This document shows, one piece after another, positions 17,915-25,248 of a stretch of 64,000 nucleotides of DNA. The notes below the pieces were generated by a model that ran no database searches, was not told the DNA's origin, and saw only the letters and a list, made by a program, of their open reading frames with translations. Position 1 is the first letter of the stretch, and each line of letters starts with the position of its first letter. Origin of the DNA: Eoetvoesiella caeni (GTDB lineage Bacteria; Pseudomonadota; Gammaproteobacteria; Burkholderiales; Burkholderiaceae_B); assembly GCF_003315175.1 (NCBI RefSeq), contig NZ_QNRQ01000007.1, positions 62,001-126,000 of the forward strand, written 5' to 3'. The position numbers and the translations under genes are program-made.

Positions 17915-18412
17915 TTAAGGCGATTTTACGCGGGCCGCAGGTTTGCCGCCATTGGCCAGGAGCTTGTCGGTAAGCTTGTCAAGCAAAAGGTTAAGGTGGT
18001 CTTGTTCGGCCTGGGTCAGCACTGAAAGCATGGAGGACTCCAGCGCGTGGCCGATGACGTCGCTGGTGGCGCGCAGTTTTTTTCCGCGTGGGGTGGGCCA
18101 TAGCTGCAGCAGTCGGGCGTCGCTGCGGTGGGGGGAGCGTCGAATGAGCTTGAGGGCAAGCAGTTCGGCCAGCACTTTGGATATGGCGGTTTTTTCTACC
18201 AGGGTCATCTCGCGCAAGCCGGTGGCTGTTACGCCCGGGTTATCGCAGATGGCGCGCAGCAGGCGTAACGAACGCACGTCAAGCCCCACTTCGCGACGGT
18301 AAAGTTCATTGGCGTCGCCAAGCATTTCTGCTTTGAGTAGATCAAGCTTGAAAGTCAGGTAGTTTGCATATTCTGAACGACGTGATTGGGTCTCGTTGGT
18401 TGTTTCTGCCAT
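17915..18412 (-). CDS. MarR-family transcriptional regulator
   Basis: This 165-residue protein has a winged-helix MarR core: AICDNPGVTATGLREMTLVE as the recognition region, with KTAISKVLAELLALKLIRRSPH and a DARLLQLWPTPRGKKL wing, then a C-terminal dimerisation helix. It is transcribed into the TMEM175 gene 17 bp downstream, so it probably regulates its own operon. The ligand is unknown. Confidence 0.88.
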   Translation of the reverse strand: MAETTNETQSRRSEYANYLTFKLDLLKAEMLGDANELYRREVGLDVRSLRLLRAICDNPGVTATGLREMTLVEKTAISKVLAELLALKLIRRSPHRSDARLLQLWPTPRGKKLRATSDVIGHALESSMLSVLTQAEQDHLNLLLDKLTDKLLANGGKPAARVKSP

Positions 18413-18539
18413 ACGTCATTTAGCCTTGATTTCTATATTGTTTCTCATTTTTCCTCGCCTCTGATTCTATATTAGCGGCAGAACAGTTTGCAGGAAAGGC
18501 CGGGAAACAGATGCGCCGGAATTTGAATCAAGGCGTCGG

Positions 18540-21083
18540 TTACTGGGGTTTTGCGCCGCGCCCCTTGCGTAGCAGGCGCAGGCCGTTGGCGACGACCAGC
18601 AAGCTGGCGCCTACGTCGGCAAAGACGGCCATCCACATGGTGGCATCGTCGAAAATGGCCAAGTAAAAGAACACGGCCTTGATGCCCAGGGCCAGGGCAA
18701 TGTTTTGCCACAGCACCGAATGTGTATCGCGCGACAGCTTGATGGTTGCGGCAAGCCGGTGCAGGTCGTCGTTCATGATGATGACATCGGCAGCTTCCAT
18801 GGCAATGTCGGTTCCGGCGGCGCCCATGGCAAAGCCGATATCGGCTTGCGCCAAGGCCGGCGCGTCATTGATGCCGTCGCCTGCCATGCCGGTGAGTCCA
18901 TAGCGCTGCTGGATTTCCTGGATGGCTGCAAGTTTTTCTTCCGGCAAAAGATTGCCGCGCGCGTCATCAATGCCTGCCTGGCGGCCGATGGCCCGCGCCG
19001 TTGCGTTGTTGTCGCCGGTGAGCATTACTGGGGCAACGCCCAGCGCCTTGAGGTTGGCGATGGCGTCGCGGGAGGATTCCTTGATGCTGTCGGCCACGGC
19101 AAAGACGGCCAGCACGGCATCGCTGGATGCCAGCAAGGTAACGGTGCGCCCCGCCACTTCGTGGGCTTTCAGCAGCAGTTCGAGTTCGGCGCTGCACTGC
19201 CCTCTTTCTTCTATAGTCCGGTGGTTGCTCAGCACGTATTGCTTGCCGGCAATGGTGCCTTTGATTCCCCGGCCAGGGAGGGCTTCGAAGTCCTGGACTT
19301 CTTGCGAGGACAGGCCCAGCCCGAGTGCGATGGCCTGCGAAACGGGGTGGTCCGAGCGGCCGGCCAGGCTGGCTGCTATGGAGGCCGTGTGGTCTTTGGA
19401 GGCCGTATTGGAGACAAGCTGCCATTCGGCCAGCTTGGGCTTGCCGACGGTGATGGTGCCGGTTTTGTCCAAGGCGATGGCTTTAAGCTTGCGTGCCTGT
19501 TCCAGGTAGATGCCGCCCTTTATAAGGATGCCGCGGCGGGCGGCGGCCGTCAGGCCGCTGACGACTGTGACAGGGGTGGAGATGACCAGCGCACAAGGGC
19601 AGGCGATGACAAGCAGTACCAATGCTTTGTAGATGGCCTGGAATGCAGTCCAGTCGAACAGCAGCGGGCCGATTGATGCCACGGCGATCGCCATGATGAA
19701 AACCGCGGGGGTGTAGACGGAGGCGAATCGGTCGACAAAGCGTTGTGTGGGTGCACGGCTGCCTTGAGCTTCTTCGACGGCATGGATGATGCGGGCCAGG
19801 GTCGAGTCGCTTGCCGGAGCGCTGACTTCGAATTCCAGCGAGCCTGACAGGTTGATGGTGCCGGCAAATACCGGGTCGCCCACGGACTTTTCAACCGGGA
19901 TGCTTTCCCCGGTTACCGGAGCCTGGTTCACCGCGCTGGCGCCGGCGGTAACAATGCCGTCCAGAGCAACACGTTCGCCGGGCTTAAGGCGCACGATGGC
20001 GCCGGGCCGCACGGAGTCGGCCGGCACGGTTTCCCATTTGCCGCCCGGCAGCGAATCGCGTAGCGGTGAAGCGTGGGGGTCCCCATCGCCGCCGGGCCGC
20101 CCCAAGGCAGATGGCGCCCCCTCGGGGGGCAGCGAATCGCGCAGCGATGAAGCGTGGGGGTCCCCATCGCCGCCGGGCCGCCCCAAGGCAGATGGCGCCC
20201 CCTCGGGGGGCAGCGAATCGCGTAGCGGTGAAGCGTGGGGGGCCCCACCATTGTCGGGCTGGCGTACCTCGGCCGTTTCGGGGGCCAAGTCCAGCAAGCC
20301 CTTGATGGTATGGCGGGCGCGGTCGACCGCGCGGGCTTCTATCAGCTCGGCCAGCGCATACAAAGCCATGACCATGGCGGCTTCAGCCCATTGACCCAGC
20401 AAGAACGCGCCGGTTACCGCGACGCTCATGAGCGCGTTGATGTTCAGCCTGCCGTGGCGCAGCGCGGCAAAGCCCTTGGAGTAGGTGTCGAATCCGGCCA
20501 GGCCGATTGCAATGGCTGCTATGCCCATTCCGGCTATTTGCCATGCCTGGGTTTGCGGCGCAAAAAAGACCAGGCTTTCCGCTGCCGCCGCAAATAGAAG
20601 GGCCAGGACGAGTCGGCCCGTTCCGCCCGAGAAACCGAGCACTTGGCCGCCGCGCGCTTGCGGCGCGCCGCTGTGGCCAGAAACTTCCTGAGGTGTGAAG
20701 CCGGCTTTGCGTATGGCCGCCAAGGCGGCTGGCAGTACATCGGGCGACGCATTGATGATCAGGGTACGGGCGCCAAGATAAAAGCGCAGACTGCGGATGC
20801 CGGCTATAGGCTCCAGGGCCCGGCGAATTTCGGACTCTTCCGCGGCGCAGTCCATGGTGGCAATACGGTAGGCGGTGCCTGCCGCAGTAAGTGCTTCTTT
20901 GGGCAGCGGTGAAGCATGGGGGCCCCCATCGCCGCAGGGCCGCCCCAAGGCCGATGGCGCCCCCTCGGGGGGCAGCGAATCGCGCAGCGATGAAGCGTGG
21001 GGGCCATCATGATCGTGGCTGTGGCTGTGGCTGTGGCTGTGGCCGCAGCAGGATGGCGTGGTGTCGTCGGCGAAGGCTTTCAT
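18540..21083 (-). CDS. Heavy-metal P1B-type ATPase (Zn/Cd/Pb exporter) with in-frame repeat insertions
   Basis: This is an 847-residue P-type ATPase. In order: a Cys/His-rich tail (CCGHSHSHSHSHDHDG), a repeat-derived segment at about 27-61, a heavy-metal domain with TMDCAAEESEIRR near 75 instead of CxxC, membrane helices, an actuator domain interrupted by a second repeat-derived segment (about 279-346), then ACPCALVIST, DKTGTITVGK, SDHPVSQAIA, MLTGDNN and GDGINDAPAL. The CPC motif and MDCxxEE domain fit Zn(II)/Cd(II)/Pb(II) export. The start at 21083 is used because the -10 of its promoter lies at 21110-21115, which excludes the longer frame beginning at 21110. AAGGAA precedes it. It is divergent from the CadR/PbrR-like gene. 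Confidence 0.93.
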   Translation of the reverse strand: MKAFADDTTPSCCGHSHSHSHSHDHDGPHASSLRDSLPPEGAPSALGRPCGDGGPHASPLPKEALTAAGTAYRIATMDCAAEESEIRRALEPIAGIRSLRFYLGARTLIINASPDVLPAALAAIRKAGFTPQEVSGHSGAPQARGGQVLGFSGGTGRLVLALLFAAAAESLVFFAPQTQAWQIAGMGIAAIAIGLAGFDTYSKGFAALRHGRLNINALMSVAVTGAFLLGQWAEAAMVMALYALAELIEARAVDRARHTIKGLLDLAPETAEVRQPDNGGAPHASPLRDSLPPEGAPSALGRPGGDGDPHASSLRDSLPPEGAPSALGRPGGDGDPHASPLRDSLPGGKWETVPADSVRPGAIVRLKPGERVALDGIVTAGASAVNQAPVTGESIPVEKSVGDPVFAGTINLSGSLEFEVSAPASDSTLARIIHAVEEAQGSRAPTQRFVDRFASVYTPAVFIMAIAVASIGPLLFDWTAFQAIYKALVLLVIACPCALVISTPVTVVSGLTAAARRGILIKGGIYLEQARKLKAIALDKTGTITVGKPKLAEWQLVSNTASKDHTASIAASLAGRSDHPVSQAIALGLGLSSQEVQDFEALPGRGIKGTIAGKQYVLSNHRTIEERGQCSAELELLLKAHEVAGRTVTLLASSDAVLAVFAVADSIKESSRDAIANLKALGVAPVMLTGDNNATARAIGRQAGIDDARGNLLPEEKLAAIQEIQQRYGLTGMAGDGINDAPALAQADIGFAMGAAGTDIAMEAADVIIMNDDLHRLAATIKLSRDTHSVLWQNIALALGIKAVFFYLAIFDDATMWMAVFADVGASLLVVANGLRLLRKGRGAKPQ
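20047..20248. repeat. Tandem 81-bp GC-rich palindromic repeat inside the ATPase gene (about 2.5 copies)
   Basis: Units begin with GGCAGCGAATCGCG at 20047, 20128 and 20209; the spacing is exactly 81 bp, and the third copy stops near 20248. Each unit contains short palindromes (TGGGGGTCCCCA-like and CCCCCTCGGGGGG). Because 81 is a multiple of three, the host frame is kept; each full unit adds 27 residues of the PHASxLRDSLPPEG type to the actuator domain. Confidence 0.9.
20902..21005. repeat. Second copy of the same repeat in the N-terminal part of the ATPase gene
   Basis: One unit of 69 bp (20902-20970), lacking 12 bp of the 81-bp consensus near its start, is followed by about 35 bp of a further unit from 20971. 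The deleted 12 bp and the unit length are both multiples of three, so the frame is again kept. The insert joins the His-rich tail to the heavy-metal domain. Confidence 0.88.
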
Positions 21084-21109
21084 GGCGGTTTTCCTTATGT
21101 ACTTTGCCA

Positions 21110-21140
21110 ATTTAAAACCCTATAGCGACTTCAGGGTCAA
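21110..21140 (-). promoter_or_regulatory. MerR-type promoter and operator of the metal ATPase gene
   Basis: On the minus strand TTGACC (21140-21135) and TTAAAT (21115-21110) are separated by 19 bp, the over-long spacer typical of MerR-family activation. The spacer region contains the dyad ACCCT...AGGGT (ACCCTGAAGTC and GCTATAGGGT arms), very close to known Pb/Cd/Zn-regulator operators. The predicted transcript starts about 20 bases before the ATG at 21083. The CadR/PbrR-like protein encoded divergently should bind here. Confidence 0.88.
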
Positions 21141-21189
21141 GTCATTTCGCTTGATTTGTCGAAGGGCGAGGCGCTGTACGGATCGGGCG

Positions 21190-21238
21190 TTGATTATTTC
21201 GCGGCACAACCCTATACTTACTATAAGGTTTGTTGTGC
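21190..21238 (+). promoter_or_regulatory. Promoter and second MerR-type operator of the cadR-like gene
   Basis: TTGATT (21190-21195) and TATACT (21213-21218) with 17 bp between them form a good sigma-70 promoter for the plus-strand regulator gene. Over the -10 lies a dyad, AACCCTATA and TATAAGGTT (one mismatch), nested within a longer inverted repeat GCACAAC (21204-21210) and GTTGTGC (21232-21238). Normal spacing here, against 19 bp at the ATPase promoter, fits autorepression rather than activation. Confidence 0.7.
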
Positions 21239-21251
21239 AAAGGAGTCCAGC

Positions 21252-21683
21252 ATGAACATCAAGATCGGCGAACTGGCCAAGCGTACTGAATGCCAGGTCG
21301 AGACCATACGGTTTTACGAGAAGGAAGGCCTTCTCCCCGAGCCATTTCGCAGCGATGGCAATTACCGCCTTTATGGCGAAGAGCACGTGGAACGCCTGCG
21401 TTTCATTCGTCACTGCCGTACGCTCGACATGGCCCTGGACGATGTGCGCGTACTGCTGAAGTACCGTGACACACCTGACGAAGATTGCGCGCGGGTGAAT
21501 GGCCTGGTGGACGAGCACATCGCGCAAATAGAAATCCGCGTTGAAGAACTGATGCAATTGAAGCGTCACCTGATTACGCTGCGCGAGAAATGCAAGATCG
21601 CCAAGCCGGCAGAGTCCTGCGGCATATTGCAGGCTCTTTCCGATGGCTCCTGCCATTCGGTTGCGGGCCATTCATCAAGCTGA
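21252..21683 (+). CDS. cadR: MerR-family Cd(II)/Pb(II)-responsive regulator (CadR/PbrR type)
   Basis: This is a 143-residue MerR protein. The HTH and wing are IGELAKRTECQVETIRFYEK and GNYRLYGEEHVERLRFIRHC, followed by the long dimerisation helix. Cys79 (DEDC), Cys114 (REKCK) and Cys123 (ESCG) match the three metal-binding cysteines of CadR/PbrR proteins. The C-terminus adds Cys/His (SCHSVAGH). The ATG at 21252 has AAAGGAG upstream and gives the family N-terminus; an upstream frame to 21156 is rejected because it would overlap the promoter. It is divergent from the metal ATPase, whose 19-bp-spaced promoter it should activate. Cd, Pb and Zn cannot be told apart from sequence. Confidence 0.92.
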   Translation: MNIKIGELAKRTECQVETIRFYEKEGLLPEPFRSDGNYRLYGEEHVERLRFIRHCRTLDMALDDVRVLLKYRDTPDEDCARVNGLVDEHIAQIEIRVEELMQLKRHLITLREKCKIAKPAESCGILQALSDGSCHSVAGHSSS

Positions 21684-21801
21684 AAATATATTAAGCTGCC
21701 GCAGATATATATCTATACAATGACAAGGCTCATATATTCCGGGCTTGCGGCATGTCTTTCACGCTGCTTTGTTCAATCTTCCGTTTCAAGATGAAATCGA
21801 C

Positions 21802-22530
21802 ATGGAACAAGACGCATTGATTAGCCGTACCATGGCATCGAGCCTGGCATCCGAAATCCGCACGGACATCATCGAAGGCGTGTTGGCTCCTGGGTCCAAA
21901 TTACGCATCAAGGATTTGTGCGAGCGCTATACCGCTGGCTCAATTCCCATGCGCGAAGCGCTGTCCAGGCTTGCGGCAAGCGGATTCGTCGTCGCCGAGG
22001 ATCAGCGCGGCTTTCGCGTGTCAGATGTCTCGATGGAAGACCTCATCGACATTACCGAAACCCGTATCCATATTGAATGCCAGGCTTTGCAGCGCTCTAT
22101 CGAACGCGGCAATCTGGAATGGGAAGAGCTTATTCTTTCAACCCACCATCGCGTCAGCCGGCTGCCAATGAGCACCTCGACGGAGCGGCTGAATCCCGAA
22201 TGGGAACAAGCTCATGTGGCGTTTCATGCGGCATTGCTGTCTGCTTCAGAATCGAAATGGCTGTGCCACCTGGCCAGCTTGCTGCGAGACCAGACTGCCC
22301 GCTACAGGCTGCTTTCGGTCAGCAAGCCGGCCGCGGTCGAGCCCGCCGGCGACGGGCAGCAGCGGATCGTTGTCGATTCGGGCATAACGCGCGACATTGC
22401 CGCCGAGCACAAGGCCATGGCCCACGCCGCGCTGGCGCGCGATTCGGCGACAGCCTGCAGTCTGCTCAGAGCTCATTTGCAAGCCACCACAGACATAGTC
22501 TTGCGCCAGGCGCAGCAAGACGCAAGCTAA
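21802..22530 (+). CDS. GntR-family transcriptional regulator (FadR/FCD subgroup)
   Basis: This is a 242-residue GntR protein. The N-terminal winged helix is SLASEIRTDIIEGVLAPGSK with RIKDLCERYTAGSIPMREALSRL, and the C-terminal helical FCD-like effector domain has metal-binding-type residues (ETRIHIECQAL, then HVAFHAAL and EHKAMAHAAL). I take the ATG at 21802; the open frame reaches back to 21745 but the extra residues look unlike the family and neither start has a strong site. It is separated by 199 bp from tsdB and has the same direction, so it may control the thiosulfate genes, but no operator was recognised. Confidence 0.82.
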   Translation: MEQDALISRTMASSLASEIRTDIIEGVLAPGSKLRIKDLCERYTAGSIPMREALSRLAASGFVVAEDQRGFRVSDVSMEDLIDITETRIHIECQALQRSIERGNLEWEELILSTHHRVSRLPMSTSTERLNPEWEQAHVAFHAALLSASESKWLCHLASLLRDQTARYRLLSVSKPAAVEPAGDGQQRIVVDSGITRDIAAEHKAMAHAALARDSATACSLLRAHLQATTDIVLRQAQQDAS

Positions 22531-22729
22531 GGCCGCAGCGGCTCGTTGCATTTCCAGGGGCCGGCCCTTGGCTGCGCCGCCTCTTTACGGCGGTGGGCTG
22601 TCTTTGTTCTAATCACGGGTAGTCGCAGCCTTTGGCCGCCTACCGTTTAACAATAAAACGGGATAGTCGTCGGCGTGGGGTTTTGCGCAGCGTATATTTA
22701 TACTGAAATAAACCGGGAGGCTGGCACGC

Positions 22730-23443
22730 ATGGTACGGAAAAGAGGTATTTCAGTTTTGGCGGTAGGCGGCTTGGCTATGGGGGCGTTCTTCATGAGCGC
22801 CCCAACGTTTGCCCAGACGGCGGTCGAGCAGGGACAGACACTGGCCAAATCGGGCAGCGGCGCGGTTCTGGCATGTGCCACCTGTCATGGCGCCAAGGGC
22901 GAGGGCATGGCGGCCGCCGGTTTTCCTTATTTGGCCGGCCAGGGCGCCAGCTATCTGGACGAGCAATTGCAAGAGTTTGCCACCGGGGCGCGCAGCCACC
23001 CGGTCATGGCGCCGATTGCCAAGGCAATGAATCGCAGCCAGATGCAGGCCGCTGCCGCCTACTATGCTTCGCTGGCGGCCCCGTTCGATGCCAAGGCGCT
23101 AAGCGGCCATCTTGATACCTATCCCGCCAAAGATGACGCCGGAGCCTGGCTGGCAAACCGGGGCGACTGGAGCAACAATCTTCCAGCCTGTATTCAGTGC
23201 CACGGTCCTGGCGGCGTCGGCGTGGGCGAGCAGTTTCCCGCCATTGCGGGGCAGCCTGCCGCCTACTTGCGCGAACAGTTGCTTGCCTGGAAGCAGGGCA
23301 AGCGCAATCCGGGACCCTTGAATCTGATGGGGGACATTGCAAAGCGCATGAACGAAGCGCAGATCACAGCCGCTGCCGATTATTTTGCCGGTTTGCCGCA
23401 AGCCGCCAAAGCCGCCGCGGCGCCAGCCGAAGGAGCGAAATAA
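22730..23443 (+). CDS. tsdB: Diheme cytochrome c4-type protein, probable TsdB (electron acceptor of thiosulfate dehydrogenase)
   Basis: This is a 237-residue exported cytochrome. The signal peptide ends near PTFAQT. Two heme-binding sites CATCH (Cys49-His53) and CIQCH (Cys154-His158) each sit in a c4-type lobe, with downstream Met candidates (HPVMAPIAKAM and LMGDIAKRM). GGGAGG precedes the ATG. The stop overlaps the ATG of the next gene (TAATG), so translation is coupled with the TsdA-like enzyme. In other bacteria TsdB is a diheme protein encoded beside tsdA and takes its electrons. Generic cytochrome c4 is the alternative; the coupling with tsdA favours TsdB. Confidence 0.85.
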   Translation: MVRKRGISVLAVGGLAMGAFFMSAPTFAQTAVEQGQTLAKSGSGAVLACATCHGAKGEGMAAAGFPYLAGQGASYLDEQLQEFATGARSHPVMAPIAKAMNRSQMQAAAAYYASLAAPFDAKALSGHLDTYPAKDDAGAWLANRGDWSNNLPACIQCHGPGGVGVGEQFPAIAGQPAAYLREQLLAWKQGKRNPGPLNLMGDIAKRMNEAQITAAADYFAGLPQAAKAAAAPAEGAK

Positions 23444-24414
23444 TGAAATCGTCTCGCAAACAGTTCATTCGCGGCACCCTGGGCTTGGCTCTTCTGGGAC
23501 TGGCCGGCGCAGCAGGGGCGCAAGCAGCCGCAGCAGATGCCGCGCCGGCGAGTACAAGTTCCGCACCGCAGTTTACGCCGCCGGCCGCTACCGCCATTCC
23601 CGATGACGCCTTCGGCAAGGTGGTAAAACAGGGGCAGGACATATTCCTCAAAACCGGCCTATATGCCGGCAAATACGTCGGCAACAATTTGAACTGCGTC
23701 AGTTGCCATATGGATGCGGGGCGCCGCAGCGACGCTTCGCCGTTGTGGGCCGCCTATGTGCTGTATCCGGCATATCGCGCCAAGAACGGGCATGTGAATA
23801 CCCTGGCCGAACGTTTGCAGGGCTGTTTCCAGTACAGCATGAACGGCGCCAAGCCGGCGGCCGACAGCGAAACCATCGTGGCGCTTGAAAGTTATATGTA
23901 CTGGATGGCCAAGAACGCTCCGACCGGCGTCAAGCTTGAGGGCCAGGGCTTCAAGCGGCTTCCCAAGCCGGCTCAGCCGGCCGACTATACGCGCGGCCAG
24001 CAGGTGTTCCAGAAAAATTGCGCCTTGTGCCACGGTGCCAATGGGCAGGGTCAAAGCGTCGAGGGCCATATGGTGTTTCCGGCTTTGTGGGGCGACGACT
24101 CCTTCAATTGGGGCGCCGGCATGCACAGCATTCCGACGGCCGCCGCTTTTATCAAGGCCAATATGCCTTTGGGCAAGGGCGGTTCCCTGACCGACCAAGA
24201 GGCCTGGGATGTTGCGTACTACATGAACGCCCAAGAGCGCCCGCAAGATCCGCGCTTCAATGGTTCTGTCGAAGAAACACAGAAAAAATACCACGACGCG
24301 GCCACGGACCTGTATGGACAGACGGTTAATGGCAAGGTCCTGGGCGCCAACTCCACGCCGCACGGCGGAATGCTAAGGACGAAGGCGCCGTCGGCATCGA
24401 AGCCGGGCGCATAG
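23443..24414 (+). CDS. tsdA: Thiosulfate dehydrogenase TsdA (diheme cytochrome c; thiosulfate to tetrathionate)
   Basis: This is a 323-residue periplasmic diheme cytochrome. It has an N-terminal export signal (RKQFIRGTLGLALLGLAGAA), a SoxA-like first domain with CVSCH at Cys85-His89, and a second heme site CALCH at Cys193-His197. Cys128 in LQGCFQYSMNG lies where TsdA has its unusual axial Cys ligand on the active-site heme, and Met241 in ANMPLG is a candidate ligand of heme 2. The reaction is oxidation of two thiosulfates to tetrathionate. The start ATG shares one base with the tsdB stop. No soxXYZABCD genes are in the window, so the product would be tetrathionate rather than sulfate. Confidence 0.9.
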   Translation: MKSSRKQFIRGTLGLALLGLAGAAGAQAAAADAAPASTSSAPQFTPPAATAIPDDAFGKVVKQGQDIFLKTGLYAGKYVGNNLNCVSCHMDAGRRSDASPLWAAYVLYPAYRAKNGHVNTLAERLQGCFQYSMNGAKPAADSETIVALESYMYWMAKNAPTGVKLEGQGFKRLPKPAQPADYTRGQQVFQKNCALCHGANGQGQSVEGHMVFPALWGDDSFNWGAGMHSIPTAAAFIKANMPLGKGGSLTDQEAWDVAYYMNAQERPQDPRFNGSVEETQKKYHDAATDLYGQTVNGKVLGANSTPHGGMLRTKAPSASKPGA

Positions 24415-24505
24415 CAAGGGCCAAGGGTTTATTGTTTTTTCGCCTGTGCCGGCAGCAGTGCCAAACGCGGCAGGCTTCTTTTGAGTCACTTTTTAAGGTA
24501 TGTGA

Positions 24506-25105
24506 ATGGACGAGCAATTGAAAGACCGGCTGGAGATTCGGGACCTGATCGAAAATTGGGCCGTATGGCGCGATGCAGGTGACTGGGACCGGTTCGCGAC
24601 GGTCTGGCACGACGACGGGGTAATGATGGCGACCTGGTTTCAAGGCCCCGCCCTTGACTTCATTCGTGTGACGCAGGAAGGATGGGCCAAGGGAGTAAGC
24701 ATATTGCACTTCCTTGGCGGAACATCCATCGACTTGAAGGGCGATCGCGCCATCGTCCAGACGAAAATGACTATTTCGCAGCGCGGCGATGTCCAGGGCG
24801 TGCTGTGCGATGTCGTTTGCACAGGCCGCTTCTACGACTTCCTGGAAAAGCGCGATGGCCGCTGGGGCATGGTGCTGCGCCAGCCCATTTACGAAAAGGA
24901 CCGCGTCGATCCCGTGGATCCCGCGGCGCGTTTGGAGCTTGATCGCGAGGCGCTTGCCGCATTTCCCGCGGGCTATCGCCATCTGGCCTATATTCAGACG
25001 CAAATCGGCTACAAGGTCAAACTGGACATGCCACAGCTTGTGGGCGCCGAGGTCGAGAAGCTTTACGTGCGCGGCCGCGACTGGCTAGCTGGCAAGCCGC
25101 TGTAA
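24506..25105 (+). CDS. NTF2-like (SnoaL_4) family protein
   Basis: This is a 199-residue soluble protein. The N-terminal part is a SnoaL/NTF2 cone fold: LKDRLEIRDLIENWAVWRDA, DRFATVWHDDGVMMATWF, and a beta-sheet with TKMTISQRGDV and TGRFYDFLEKRDGRW. The C-terminal 60 residues are an extension of unknown role (AAFPAGYRHLAYIQTQIGYK). Such proteins include dehydratases, isomerases and ring-hydroxylating dioxygenase beta-like subunits. It follows tsdA by 91 bp with AAGG upstream. No catalytic Asp/His pair could be assigned with confidence, so function is unknown. Confidence 0.78.
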   Translation: MDEQLKDRLEIRDLIENWAVWRDAGDWDRFATVWHDDGVMMATWFQGPALDFIRVTQEGWAKGVSILHFLGGTSIDLKGDRAIVQTKMTISQRGDVQGVLCDVVCTGRFYDFLEKRDGRWGMVLRQPIYEKDRVDPVDPAARLELDREALAAFPAGYRHLAYIQTQIGYKVKLDMPQLVGAEVEKLYVRGRDWLAGKPL

Positions 25106-25248
25106 CGCATTTTCAGGCGCCTTCGGGGCAGTAATTTAATTCCGGCTTATTTGCCCCGGCATGGTGCTATGATTAACGAGCTTTTCGCTTCCTGGTGGCA
25201 GCGGTAAGGGCCGCCTGTTTCAATACACTTACGTATGCAGGAGACGCC

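Noticed and set aside
20047-20248. CRISPR array
   Set aside because: The repeats are directly adjacent without unique spacers, lie inside a coding frame and have no cas genes nearby.
21156-21251. A longer start for the CadR-like gene
   Set aside because: The extra 32 codons cover the gene's own promoter and operator, and the family N-terminus begins at 21252 behind a good ribosome site.
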